A stretch of 64,000 nucleotides of DNA from Brevibacillus_D fluminis_A (GTDB lineage Bacteria; Bacillota; Bacilli; Brevibacillales; Brevibacillaceae). Below are positions 24,819-33,798 of this stretch, piece by piece. The position numbers and the translations under genes are program-made. Numbering within the stretch: position 1 is the stretch's first letter; each line of letters opens with the position of its first letter. The stretch spans positions 4,644,001-4,708,000 of the forward strand of contig NZ_CM125436.1 of the NCBI RefSeq assembly GCF_052072235.1, in the 5' to 3' direction. A model generated the notes under the pieces. It saw only the letters and a list, made by a program, of their open reading frames with translations. It had not been told where the DNA came from and searched no databases.

Positions 24819-26021
24819 TTACTCCCCAACCACGAATCCCTCTCGCCCCTCCCCCAAATAATCAACCACCGCCGAAACAAACAACCTCCCAATCAGCAGC
24901 ATCGCCCGTTCATCCACATCAAATTTTGGATGATGATGCGGATAAATTGCCTCAATCTCGGGATTGCGTCCGCCTATCCAGAAAAACGTGCCCGGCACTT
25001 TTTGCAGGTAGTAAGCGAAATCTTCCATGCCCATGACAGGAGCCATCGTTTCGACGCTATCTGCTCCGACCAGCTTGGCAGCGAGTGTTTCCACTCGCCT
25101 TGTTTCCTCCGGGTGGTTCCATACGGCAGGATACCCGCGGCGGTACTCGTAGCGCACGGTCGCGCCAGCACCTTCGCATGTAGCTTTGGCGATCTGACCG
25201 ATGGATTCTTCAATAAGGTCGCGCACGTCTGCGTCGAAAGTTCGGACGGTTCCGGTCATTTTCGCGCTGTGCGGGATGACGTTGTATCCTTTGCCGCTCT
25301 CCAGCGTTCCGACTGTCACAACCGCAGGCTTGAGCGGATCGACACGGCGGCTGACAATGTGCTGGAGGTTGATAACCAGCTGGCTGCCGGTCACAAGTGG
25401 ATCGACCGACAGATGCGGGGTGGCGCCGTGCGCTCCTTTTCCCTGAATCTCGATCTCAAACGAATCACCTGCCGCCATCATGTAGCCTTCCTTTACGCTT
25501 ACCTTGCCCACAGGCAGATCGGAAGCGACATGAGCGCCGTAAATGACATCCACACCATCCAGGCAGCAGTCTTCGATCATGAATTTGGCCCCGCCAGGGA
25601 TGGTTTCTTCTGCGAACTGGTGGATAAAAACGACATTGCCTGCGAGCTGATCCTTGTTTTCACTCAATGCTTTGGCGACGCCTAGCAATGCAGCTGTGTG
25701 CAGGTCATGTCCGCATGCGTGCATGACACCGGGGATGCGCGATTTGTAGGGCACGTCTTTCTCGTCTTGGATCGGGAGGGCATCGAAATCGGCGCGCAGG
25801 GCGACGGTTTTTCCGGGCTTTCCTCCACGCAGCAGCCCAACCACGCCACGTCCCCCAACAGCTGTCCGAACTTCCAGTTTCAGTGCGCCGAGGTAATCGG
25901 CAATTTTTTGTGGGGTCTTTTCCTCCTGAAAAGACAGCTCGGGATACATGTGCAAGTCACGACGAAACGCCACCAGTTCGGGGTACAGCTCATCGAGACG
26001 GGCAAAGATGGATTCCAGCAT
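24819..26021 (-). CDS. M20-family amidohydrolase (N-acyl-amino-acid / hippurate hydrolase type)
   Basis: 400 residues. Two-metal hydrolase that releases amino acids from N-acylated forms. Metal-site motifs: HACGHD (101-106), Glu137-Glu138 in FAEETIPGG, GAHVASDLP, and the C-terminal MGMEDFAYYLQKVPG. The central dimerisation domain starts around 180 (GKGAHGATPH). Last gene of a unit behind a Na+/solute symporter, DUF3311 and an M42 peptidase, suggesting that an imported acylated amino acid or small peptide is hydrolysed. Confidence 0.9.
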   Translation of the reverse strand: MLESIFARLDELYPELVAFRRDLHMYPELSFQEEKTPQKIADYLGALKLEVRTAVGGRGVVGLLRGGKPGKTVALRADFDALPIQDEKDVPYKSRIPGVMHACGHDLHTAALLGVAKALSENKDQLAGNVVFIHQFAEETIPGGAKFMIEDCCLDGVDVIYGAHVASDLPVGKVSVKEGYMMAAGDSFEIEIQGKGAHGATPHLSVDPLVTGSQLVINLQHIVSRRVDPLKPAVVTVGTLESGKGYNVIPHSAKMTGTVRTFDADVRDLIEESIGQIAKATCEGAGATVRYEYRRGYPAVWNHPEETRRVETLAAKLVGADSVETMAPVMGMEDFAYYLQKVPGTFFWIGGRNPEIEAIYPHHHPKFDVDERAMLLIGRLFVSAVVDYLGEGREGFVVGE

Positions 26022-26086
26022 GATCTGTCACTCCTTTCACTTTTAGTGCGGCACAAAGGCATCCGTCCAGCAAATCGATCAATCCC

Positions 26087-27559
26087 TCACACCGACTGCG
26101 GCCGCTCCTTCACCGCCACCGCACTCCGAGTCAAGAGGCTTACCACAACCATCACCACCACATTCACCACCAACGCAACAATCCCCACATTCAAATCTTG
26201 CACCACTCTTGGCAGCGTCGGAAACAAAGTCGCAACCGTCGTTCCGGTAACCGTAATATAAGCAACCGTGATCACCCCGCAGATCATTCCAACAGCCGCC
26301 CCCTGCTTGGTAATAAAGTTTTGCTTCAAGAAGCTGAAAAACACAGCGGGTGCGAGCTGAGTAATAAAGCTGTAGCCCATCAGCAGGAGGGTGACGATCG
26401 AGTTTCCTCCATTAAAAGTAAAGTAGACGGAAATCAGCGCGATCACGGGGACGAGGGCTTTCGCCAGGTAGGTTACCTGTTTTTCCGTGGCGTTCGGCAC
26501 CGCTACTTTGTAGACGTTTTTGGATAACGATGTCGCTGCGACCATCAACAGCATGGAGCCGGGCACGAGGGCGGTGAGCAATCCGGCGGCACCGATCAGG
26601 CCGACGAACCATGGATCGAACGATTGGATCGACAGGCGCAGCAGCGCGAGGTCGGTATCCGCGCCCTTCAGTCCCGGCACCTGCCCGATGGCGGCATAGC
26701 CGACCAAAAACACGAACAGGATCATGAGCGTATACAGCGGGTTGACGATCGCATTTTTGCGGAAGACTTTCGCGCTTTTGCCGGTGTACGCCCCGACGAA
26801 CAGGTGCGGCCACATGCTGCTGCCCAGCACGTTGAGCAGGACGGTCGACATCAACCATGAGTAGCTCAGTCCGACATCCGGGATAGTGAGGAAGCCGGGC
26901 TTGGTCGCATTGATCTGCTCGAACATCGGCTGCCAGCCACCGTAATAATGAATCGGAAGGTAAATGCCGATGAACAGCACGACGCCGAAAATGAGAAAAT
27001 CTTTGACGACGGCGGTCCATGCCGAGCCGTGAATGCCGGATACCATGACATAAGCCGTGACAGCGATGACCCCGATCCAGATCGCGGCTGTCGGCGAAAT
27101 CGTACCGTAGGATGCCTCGGAGACGATGATGCCCAAGCCTTTTAACTGCAAGACGATATACGGGATCATCGAAACGACGCCGATTATGGCGACCAGTACG
27201 CCCAAAAGCGGGCTCTTGTATTTCGCGGCGTAAAAGTCGGATTGGGAGACGAGCTTGTGCTCTTTGGCATATTTCCAAATCGCGGGCAACAACCAGTAGA
27301 TCAGCACATAAGCAAGGCTAAGGTATTCGATGATGTAGAGCGCGGGCCCGCCTTTTCCATACGCCCAGGAGCTGGCCCCGAGAAAGGTGAACGTGGTGTA
27401 CGATTCACCCGCCATCAGAAGGAAGACGAAGACTGCGCCGAACCCGCGTCCGCCGACGCTCCATTGCTCCAGATTCATCTCTTTGCCCCGTTTGGCCCAC
27501 AGGCCGATGACAAGGGAGAGCAGCAAAAATCCGAAAATGACACCGAGCGCAGCATTCAT
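26087..27559 (-). CDS. Sodium:solute symporter (SSS family)
   Basis: 490 residues with about 13 hydrophobic segments. Family markers: LEQWSVGGRGFGAVFVFL and GESYTTFTFLGASSWAYGKG in the N-terminal third. Couples uptake of an organic solute (amino acid, short peptide or carboxylate) to sodium. Its start overlaps the stop of the small DUF3311 membrane gene by 4 bp; DUF3311 plus SSS is a recurring transporter pair. Encoded between two peptidase-type enzymes, so a peptide or acyl-amino acid is the best guess for substrate. Confidence 0.88.
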   Translation of the reverse strand: MNAALGVIFGFLLLSLVIGLWAKRGKEMNLEQWSVGGRGFGAVFVFLLMAGESYTTFTFLGASSWAYGKGGPALYIIEYLSLAYVLIYWLLPAIWKYAKEHKLVSQSDFYAAKYKSPLLGVLVAIIGVVSMIPYIVLQLKGLGIIVSEASYGTISPTAAIWIGVIAVTAYVMVSGIHGSAWTAVVKDFLIFGVVLFIGIYLPIHYYGGWQPMFEQINATKPGFLTIPDVGLSYSWLMSTVLLNVLGSSMWPHLFVGAYTGKSAKVFRKNAIVNPLYTLMILFVFLVGYAAIGQVPGLKGADTDLALLRLSIQSFDPWFVGLIGAAGLLTALVPGSMLLMVAATSLSKNVYKVAVPNATEKQVTYLAKALVPVIALISVYFTFNGGNSIVTLLLMGYSFITQLAPAVFFSFLKQNFITKQGAAVGMICGVITVAYITVTGTTVATLFPTLPRVVQDLNVGIVALVVNVVVMVVVSLLTRSAVAVKERPQSV

Positions 27560-27756
27560 TCCGCCTCACCTCCCCGATTGGCTGGGTCGATGAAGTAAAT
27601 CAGCCCGATGATGGCCGAGGTGAGCACCACCCAAAGCACGACCCAAAATAGATTGAACGGCATCCCGAGCACGTACGGCTCCACCCGGTCGACGAGCGGC
27701 AAGGCGAACACCATGCCGATAAACGGAACAAGCGAAAGAAGATGGGTGACTTTCAT
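27556..27756 (-). CDS. DUF3311 small membrane protein, symporter partner
   Basis: 66 residues, two membrane segments (about 5-20 and 33-57) with FALPLVDRVEP between, matching DUF3311. Such proteins are found directly upstream of SSS symporters and are thought to be an accessory subunit. Overlaps the symporter gene by 4 bp. Confidence 0.85.
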   Translation of the reverse strand: MKVTHLLSLVPFIGMVFALPLVDRVEPYVLGMPFNLFWVVLWVVLTSAIIGLIYFIDPANRGGEAE

Positions 27757-27809
27757 CTCATTGCCCCCTTATCCGATGCTATTTTTTCTTGGCTTTTTTG
27801 AAACGCGTA

Positions 27810-28895
27810 TCAGAGAAAGCCCAATTCTTTCTGTCCGTTATCGGTGACGATGCCTTTCACGATTTTGAGCACGCCTTCCGCGTCATTGAGATTGACCAGT
27901 TCGATCGGGGAATGCGAGTATCTGCGCGGGGTGGCCACCACTCCGACCGGAATGCCTTTTCCGGCGATTGCCAAATTGGCGGCATCGGTCGTGTAGCTGT
28001 CGCCGATCAGCGTCAGGTACTGTACCGGCACCTGCGCTTTTTCCGATTGCTCCTCGATCATCGCGCGCACCTTTGGATGAATGTACGTGAAGTGTCCGCC
28101 AGCCGCATCCGCCACAGGGCATGCCGGGCCTTTGCCGAGATAGACCGGAAGCACTTTCTCCGTCTCGATGTCCGGCGTATCGCCCGCAGGGATAGTATCG
28201 AGCACGATCGCGTAGTCGGGTTCGAGCTGGTTGCCGACCATCGTCGCGCCGCGCAGCCCCACTTCCTCCTGCACTGTCACGACCCCGTACAGCGTTCCGG
28301 CAAACGCGGTGTCCTTCAATTGGTGGAACAGCTCGATGACGATCGCGCAGTTGATCCGGTTGTCTACGGATTTGGTCGAAATCAGGTCGGGATTGTGCAT
28401 TTCCATGAAGTCGCTTTGCAACACGATCGGATCGCCGATCTTGATACCCATCGCTTCCACGTCCTGACGAGAGGAAGCGCCCACATCGATGTAGCAATCG
28501 CGGATCGATTTGACCTGCCGGCTCTCCTCGGGCGTCTGCAGATGGCCCGCCTTGATCCCGATCACGCCGGGGAGCTTTTTGCTCGTGATCCACACCTTGC
28601 GCCCCAGCAGCAATTGATCGGAGACATAGCCGATTTTGTCAAAGGCGATGTACCCGTTTGGATAAATATTTTTGACGCAAAAGCCGACTTCATCGGAATG
28701 CGCGCACACCATCAGCTTCGGTCCCGGACTCGAACCGTGCTTGACGGCGATCACGTTGCCGCTCGGGTCGACCTTGACCTCATCGGCAACTGCGGCCAGC
28801 TGCTCCTGCAAATAGGCGACCACTTCCTGCTCCGCGCCCGAAACGCCTACCATCCCTGCCAACTCGCGAAATCTTGCCTTGATTCTTTCCTTCAT
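27810..28895 (-). CDS. M42-family metallopeptidase (glutamyl aminopeptidase / PepA-like)
   Basis: 361 residues. Cytoplasmic tetrahedral aminopeptidase family with two metal ions: His66 and Asp68 in CAHSDEVGF, the bridging Asp in SVDNRINC, the Glu pair in VQEEVGLRGAT, and the late His-containing SHSPIELV. ATG 28895 has AAGGAGG 8 nt upstream; a longer start is not needed. First gene of the transport unit, downstream of a GntR regulator and its palindromic operator. Trims short peptides. Confidence 0.9.
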   Translation of the reverse strand: MKERIKARFRELAGMVGVSGAEQEVVAYLQEQLAAVADEVKVDPSGNVIAVKHGSSPGPKLMVCAHSDEVGFCVKNIYPNGYIAFDKIGYVSDQLLLGRKVWITSKKLPGVIGIKAGHLQTPEESRQVKSIRDCYIDVGASSRQDVEAMGIKIGDPIVLQSDFMEMHNPDLISTKSVDNRINCAIVIELFHQLKDTAFAGTLYGVVTVQEEVGLRGATMVGNQLEPDYAIVLDTIPAGDTPDIETEKVLPVYLGKGPACPVADAAGGHFTYIHPKVRAMIEEQSEKAQVPVQYLTLIGDSYTTDAANLAIAGKGIPVGVVATPRRYSHSPIELVNLNDAEGVLKIVKGIVTDNGQKELGFL

Positions 28896-28988
28896 CCTTC
28901 CTTCCTCCTTCAAGTTCAATGGTATTGAAGCGCTATTCATTTCCCAATCCGGCTGTGGAGTCTCACTTCCTCAAGTGCAATTCGGTCG

Positions 28989-28999
28989 ATTGTCGACAT
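28989..28999. promoter_or_regulatory. GntR operator-like palindrome before the M42 gene
   Basis: ATTGTCGACAT, nearly the same as the palindrome upstream of the GntR gene (29702-29715). On the minus strand it follows a TATAAA box by one base, a position suited to repression. Confidence 0.6.
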
Positions 29000-29019
29000 T
29001 TATAGAGAAAAAAATGAGA

Positions 29020-29673
29020 TTATGTGGGACTCACATATTTCTCAATGCGGGTAAACACGTCTTTGTTATGCTTGGCGAGCAGCCGGCTTGCCTCCTGGAG
29101 ACTTCCGTCCTTCAGCAGCTGCACAATGCGCTTGTGCTCTTCCAGCGACTTTTTGATATTTCGCTCCTCCAAAAACGAAACCGTTTGGTACGAGCGAAGC
29201 GGCGTGCCCAAGCGTTCGTATATGCTTTTGATGACATCGCTCTCGCTCGCCAAAATCATTTGGAAGTGAAAGTCGTAATTGAGCGCTGCGTATTCCTTCA
29301 CATCGTGGCCGGCCTGCTCCATCTTGCCGATGATGGTCTCCATCCGCGCGGTCAGCTTGCTGCTGTCTTTTTCAAACAGACGCTGCAGGGCAAGCTCTTC
29401 CAAATAGTTGCGGATTTCCAGCAAATCGCGGATTTCCGCCGGCGTGTAGCCTTTGACGACCGTTCCTTTGCGCGGGATTTTTTGCACGAAGCCTTCCAGT
29501 GTCATTAAATAAAAGGCTTCGCGAATCGGGGCTCTGCTGGTGCCGAATTCTTCTGCGTATTTGGCTTCGACTAATTTTTCGCCCGATTTGATTTTGCCGA
29601 GGACGAGGTCTTCGACGATCCGCTCCTTGATCAGGTTGGACAGGGCGTTATTGATAATCTTGTCTGATTTCAT
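29020..29673 (-). CDS. GntR/FadR-type (FCD domain) transcriptional regulator
   Basis: 217 residues: winged-helix N-terminus (LVEAKYAEEFGTSRAPIREA) and an all-helical FCD ligand domain (about 80-215) with metal-binding style residues (NYDFHFQMILAS and LEEHKRIVQLL). Such regulators repress catabolic operons until an acidic metabolite binds. An ATTGTCGACAAT palindrome lies before its own gene and a twin lies before the M42 peptidase gene, so it likely controls itself and the peptidase/symporter/amidohydrolase unit. Confidence 0.87.
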   Translation of the reverse strand: MKSDKIINNALSNLIKERIVEDLVLGKIKSGEKLVEAKYAEEFGTSRAPIREAFYLMTLEGFVQKIPRKGTVVKGYTPAEIRDLLEIRNYLEELALQRLFEKDSSKLTARMETIIGKMEQAGHDVKEYAALNYDFHFQMILASESDVIKSIYERLGTPLRSYQTVSFLEERNIKKSLEEHKRIVQLLKDGSLQEASRLLAKHNKDVFTRIEKYVSPT

Positions 29674-29701
29674 GCGCTGCTCCTCGCTCGTTTGATTGGC
29701 A

Positions 29702-29715
29702 AATTGTCGACAATT
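29702..29715. promoter_or_regulatory. GntR operator-like perfect palindrome
   Basis: AATTGTCGACAATT, a perfect 14-bp palindrome upstream of the GntR gene; its twin is at 28989-28999. Confidence 0.65.
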
Positions 29716-29784
29716 CAGATGATAGCAAATGATTCTGACAAATGTAAATAATAATTTTTCGACTTTTCTCTCTTTTTACCGTTA

Positions 29785-29819
29785 AAAAATCACCCTTCCC
29801 CAGCGGGAGAGTGATTTTT
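29785..29819. terminator. Bidirectional terminator after the SDR gene
   Basis: AAAAATCAC and GTGATTTTT flank a short loop (CCTTCCCCAGCGGGAGA). It follows the minus-strand SDR gene by 13 bp. Confidence 0.75.
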
Positions 29820-29832
29820 CCAAGCCCTGTTA

Positions 29833-30723
29833 CTACGCTTCTTCCTCCCGGTAAAAGCCTTGCTCCTCCGCATATCTTCCCCAATGCGGGCGTCTGCCGT
29901 CATAATCGGTGAAGCCGTACTCGTCGGACAAGCCCCAGGTGCTGAGCGCTTTGCCCGAATGGCGACCCACATCCGGGTCGGCAGCGAGCGCGGCTACGGC
30001 GCGGCCGATGTAAGCGGGCGTTTCGGATTGAAGAAAATTCGGATCGATTTTGGCAGCATCCCGCCAGTTTTCTTCCGTGACGCCGAAATGGTCGAGCATT
30101 TCCTCGGAGCGTAAGAAACCCGGCGTCAGCGACAGCGCCGTGATATTGTGCGGGCGCAGCTCTGCGGCCATCGCCTTCGCCAGATGAATCACCGAAATTT
30201 TGGCCAGGCTGTAGTACAGATTGCCCCGGTAACGGTAGTCGGTGCCGTCCGTAATTTCGATGATCAGCCCGCGTTTTTTGGCGATCATGAGCGGCGCGCC
30301 GTAATGGCTGGTGATGAGGTGGGAATGGATGCCGCGCGTCTGCATCAAGAGTCCGTTCGGAAGCGATTGCTCCCAGAACGGTTTGCCCCACTCGTACAGC
30401 TGCTCCCCGCCCCACACGTCGTTGACCAGGATGTCGAGCTGTCCGTCCTGTTCCGCGTTCACCCGAGCGAACAGTTCGCGCACTTCCTCCTCTCGCGTGT
30501 GGTCGACGCGCATTGCGATTCCGGTTCCTCCCGCTGCAGTCACCATTTCTGCCGTTTCTTCAATCGTTTCGCTTCGCTGCAAATCTGACTGGCTGCCGCG
30601 CACGCTGCGTCCTGTCACATACACGGTCGCCCCGGCTTCGCCCAGCGCGACGGCAATGCCCCGGCCTGCACCACGGGTTCCGCCGGCCACAACTGCAATT
30701 TTTCCTGCCAAAGGTTTTGTCAT
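29833..30723 (-). CDS. Short-chain dehydrogenase/reductase (SDR family)
   Basis: 296 residues. Cofactor loop VVAGGTRGAGRGIA (TGxxxGxG type with AGG instead of TGG), NDVWGG in place of the usual NNAG, and the catalytic Tyr-x3-Lys in YYSLAK. Long SDRs of this build are annotated as general oxidoreductases; substrate unknown. It is divergent from a WYL-type regulator at 30921, which may control it. Confidence 0.87.
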   Translation of the reverse strand: MTKPLAGKIAVVAGGTRGAGRGIAVALGEAGATVYVTGRSVRGSQSDLQRSETIEETAEMVTAAGGTGIAMRVDHTREEEVRELFARVNAEQDGQLDILVNDVWGGEQLYEWGKPFWEQSLPNGLLMQTRGIHSHLITSHYGAPLMIAKKRGLIIEITDGTDYRYRGNLYYSLAKISVIHLAKAMAAELRPHNITALSLTPGFLRSEEMLDHFGVTEENWRDAAKIDPNFLQSETPAYIGRAVAALAADPDVGRHSGKALSTWGLSDEYGFTDYDGRRPHWGRYAEEQGFYREEEA

Positions 30724-30920
30724 GAGAGAATACCTCCTGTTTTTTCATACAGATAAGTGCAACCGCGGCCCCGCCAAAAAACTTGGCGTAGTCAGGTTTT
30801 CTAATCATGCCCACAGTGTACAGGATCATATATGACAAGTGCTGTCATAATAAAAATGGTAGAGTAGAAATAGTTTTACGCTTGGTCGAAAGGAACAGAA
30901 CAGGGATGGAGGGCTTTTGG

Positions 30921-31883
30921 GTGAAAGCGGAGCGGTTGTTGAGCATTTTATTGCTGCTGCAAAATCATGGACGCTTGTCTTCCCGCCAGTTGGCAGAGCG
31001 GCTGGAAGTGTCGGAGCGGACCGTTCATCGGGATATGGAGGCGCTCAGCGCTGCTGGCATTCCCGTCTATGCCGAACGCGGCTCGGCGGGGGGCTGGTGT
31101 CTGGCGGAAGGATTTCGGACGAATTTGACAGGCATGACAGGGGAAGAGATTCGCGCCCTGCATCTGGCGGCTCCGCTGGCACAGCTCGGCGATTTGGGCA
31201 TGCGCGGAGCTTTTGACGCAGCGTTCCAAAAGCTGGTGGCCGCCTCGCCGACCGCTGTGCGGCGCGATGCCGAGCAAGTGCGGGAACGGCTCCATATCGA
31301 TGGCGCGGGCTGGCATCAATCGGATGAAGAGGTGCCGCTGCTGGCAACCGTCCAGGATGCGGTCTGGGCAGGCCGAAAGCTCGCCATGACGTATCGACGC
31401 GAGGATGCGTTGGTGGAGCGGGTCGTCGAGCCGCTGGGACTCGTGGCCAAGCGCAGCGTCTGGTATTTGGTCGCACAGGTGGAGGGAGACATTCGCACGT
31501 ACCGGATTTCGCGTCTCATACGTGCGCAGCTGTTGGACGAAACGTTTACGCGGCCTGCGGATTTCGACCTCGCTTCCTTTTGGGACACCTCTACGGCACA
31601 GTTCAAGGCAAATCTGCCTGTCTATCCGGCTTCCGTGCGCTTCCACGAAAAGCTGCTTCCCCGCCTTCAGCAGGAACGGTACGTCAAGCTGATCCATACC
31701 GCTCCTGCAAAAAATGGCTGGATCTTGGCACAGGTCCAGTTCCACACGCTGGAATCGGCCTGTGAGCTGGCGCTCGGCTACGGGGCACAGCTGGAGATCA
31801 TCGAGCCGCTTGAGCTGAGACAGCGGATGATCGCGGAGATCGCCTCGCTCCATGCGCTGTATGCAAGCGATCTTCCCTCCTGA
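30921..31883 (+). CDS. YafY-type transcriptional regulator with HTH and WYL domains
   Basis: 320 residues. Starts MKAERLLSILLLLQNHGRLS; helix-turn-helix about 5-60 (LSSRQLAERLEVSERTVHRDME), WYL domain about 130-210 (VEPLGLVAKRSVWYLVAQ, TYRISRL), C-terminal extension. WYL proteins sense small ligands or nucleic acids. GTG 30921 has GGAGGG 7 nt upstream and matches the usual family start; the ATG at 30906 has no spacing. Divergent from the SDR gene, the likely target. Confidence 0.88.
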   Translation: MKAERLLSILLLLQNHGRLSSRQLAERLEVSERTVHRDMEALSAAGIPVYAERGSAGGWCLAEGFRTNLTGMTGEEIRALHLAAPLAQLGDLGMRGAFDAAFQKLVAASPTAVRRDAEQVRERLHIDGAGWHQSDEEVPLLATVQDAVWAGRKLAMTYRREDALVERVVEPLGLVAKRSVWYLVAQVEGDIRTYRISRLIRAQLLDETFTRPADFDLASFWDTSTAQFKANLPVYPASVRFHEKLLPRLQQERYVKLIHTAPAKNGWILAQVQFHTLESACELALGYGAQLEIIEPLELRQRMIAEIASLHALYASDLPS

Positions 31884-31913
31884 AAAGCCGCCAGCTCCCC
31901 CAGTCCCTTGCGT

Positions 31914-32789
31914 TCAACCGCAGCCGCTTCCCCCCACTTGCGTCACCGCATGGGCAGACACTTCAATCGCGCGCGCGGCCGCTGCAAGCGGGTCGCCTGT
32001 TTTGCTGTAGGCGGCGAGAAAACTGCCTGCAAAAGAATCGCCTGCGCCTGTCGTGTCCACCACATTCACCTTGGGGGCTGGAAGTCTGACAACCGTATCC
32101 CCGTCTGGCAGAATGCACCCGTCTTTGCCCAGCTTCAGCACGGGAACCGGGACATGACGATGCAGCTCGCGCAAAATCGCTTCAGGCTCCTCCTGTCCGG
32201 TGAGCAGCGCTCCTTCCTCGTAATTCGGGAACAGGAAGGTCACGCCGGGAAGCTGCTGCAAAAACAGCTCCTTTAACTTACGCAAATGAAAGGTCGAGCT
32301 GGGGTCAAGCGCGATTGGAACGCTGTGCGCCAAGGCCGCAGCCTTGGCATGAAGCGCCGTTCGCCTGAGCTGCTCGTCGAACAGGCTGTAGCCGGACAAA
32401 TACAAGAGAGCGCTGCGGCCGATTCCGGCGGCGTCGACATCCTTGGGGCCAAGCAGCAGATTGGCGCGGCGATCCGGGATCATCGACCGCTCGCCTGTCT
32501 CGCGATCGATCAAAATCACGTTGCGCCCTGTCTCCTCCTGCTCATCACGTACAAGCTCGCAGATAATACCCGCTTTTGTCGCTTTTTCGAGCAAGTAGTC
32601 GCCGAATACATCCCGGCCGATTTTTCCGATCAGTCTCGTGTCGGCGCCTTCTCGCGCGCACCAGCTGGCGACGTTGAGCGCCTGCCCGCCCGGCCGCATG
32701 TCGACCGTGCCTTCCGTGTCGGTAGCGTAGCGCGTCTGGCCTTTTCGCACCAGGATCTCTACCAGCAAATCACCGACGACGGTAATCAT
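31914..32789 (-). CDS. psuK: PfkB-family carbohydrate kinase, probable pseudouridine kinase
   Basis: 291 residues. Ribokinase fold: N-terminal MRPGGQALNVASWCAREGA and the C-terminal signature DTTGAGDSFAGSF with the catalytic Asp. The start overlaps the stop of psuG by 4 bp. Kinases in that position phosphorylate pseudouridine to pseudouridine 5'-phosphate, which PsuG splits into uracil and ribose 5-phosphate. Family alone would allow another nucleoside or sugar; the pairing with psuG decides. Confidence 0.87.
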   Translation of the reverse strand: MITVVGDLLVEILVRKGQTRYATDTEGTVDMRPGGQALNVASWCAREGADTRLIGKIGRDVFGDYLLEKATKAGIICELVRDEQEETGRNVILIDRETGERSMIPDRRANLLLGPKDVDAAGIGRSALLYLSGYSLFDEQLRRTALHAKAAALAHSVPIALDPSSTFHLRKLKELFLQQLPGVTFLFPNYEEGALLTGQEEPEAILRELHRHVPVPVLKLGKDGCILPDGDTVVRLPAPKVNVVDTTGAGDSFAGSFLAAYSKTGDPLAAAARAIEVSAHAVTQVGGSGCG

Positions 32790-33694
32790 CGCGCATGGAA
32801 CGCCACCGCGATTTTCGCTGCGACAGCGGCATTGTTTTTCATCAAGGCGATGTTGGAGGCGAGGCTCGTGCCCCCTGTGCTTTCCTTGATCTTGGACAGA
32901 AGGAACGGCGTGACCGGTTTGCCCGCGATTCCGGCTGCGTCAGCCTCTTTCAGCGCTGTGTGGATCGTCGCCTCCATCTTTTCACGGTCCAGCTCATGCT
33001 CTGCCGGAATCGGCACCGCCACCGCTACCGAATGCTTCAAGCCCAGCTGCTCCTTCGTTCGCAGCAGCGCGACCAGCCCTTCCGCATCGACCGATTCGAT
33101 CGGCTGGCCGGAATCGCGCACATAAAAGCCAGGATAACGATCTGTCTCGAAGCCGTAGACCGGAACGCCGGAGGTTTCCAAATATTCCAACGTTTTCGGG
33201 ATGTCCAAAATCGACTTGACCCCGGAGGAGAAGACGCATACGTCATATTGTGCCAATGCCGGCAAATCTGCCGAAATATCGAACGTCTCTGCCGCGCCAC
33301 GATGAACGCCGCCCAATCCGCCAGTGGCAAAAAAGCGAATGCCTGCCTGATCAGCCGCATAGGCCGTGGCCGCTACGGTTGTCGCGCCGATTTGGTTGGC
33401 GGATAGCACGCGGGGGATGTCGCGCACGCTCGTTTTCACGACACCCTGCGCAGTCCCGAGCCGCTCGATTTGGTCATCGTCAAGCCCGATGCAAATGCGT
33501 CCGTCCATCAGCGCGATCGTCGCCGGAACCGCTCCCAGCTCGCGGATCAGCTCGTGAACCTCCAGCTGCATTTTCACATTATCCGGATACGGCATTCCGT
33601 GCGAAACGATCGTCGATTCCAGGGCGACAACCGCCTTGCCCTCGGCCAATGCCGCTTTTACCTCATCGTGGATCTGGAAAAGATTCGTGTTCAT
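32786..33694 (-). CDS. psuG: Pseudouridine-5'-phosphate glycosidase
   Basis: 302 residues. Highly conserved family: VVALESTIVSHGMPYPDN near the N-terminus, GGLGGVHRGAAETFDISADL, CVFSSGVKSILDIPKTLE with the catalytic Lys, and the C-terminal KESTGGTSLASNIALMKNNA. Cleaves the C-C glycosidic bond of pseudouridine monophosphate. First gene of the psuGK operon, with a perfect 20-bp LacI-type operator about 70 bp upstream and the LacI-family gene next to it. Confidence 0.95.
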   Translation of the reverse strand: MNTNLFQIHDEVKAALAEGKAVVALESTIVSHGMPYPDNVKMQLEVHELIRELGAVPATIALMDGRICIGLDDDQIERLGTAQGVVKTSVRDIPRVLSANQIGATTVAATAYAADQAGIRFFATGGLGGVHRGAAETFDISADLPALAQYDVCVFSSGVKSILDIPKTLEYLETSGVPVYGFETDRYPGFYVRDSGQPIESVDAEGLVALLRTKEQLGLKHSVAVAVPIPAEHELDREKMEATIHTALKEADAAGIAGKPVTPFLLSKIKESTGGTSLASNIALMKNNAAVAAKIAVAFHAR

Positions 33695-33764
33695 GAATGA
33701 ATTCCTCCTTTTATAAATGCGTGCAACTGGATCGGGCGAGCGGTTCTTTGTTGTCGTTTTGCAT

Positions 33765-33784
33765 TTTTGCCAACGTTGGCAAAA
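33765..33784. promoter_or_regulatory. LacI-family operator upstream of psuG
   Basis: A perfect 20-bp palindrome whose core TGCCAACGTTGGCA is repeated at 34822-34835 before the LacI-type gene. The central CG is typical of LacI-family sites. Confidence 0.8.
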
Positions 33785-33798
33785 CGATCGAAAAAAAT

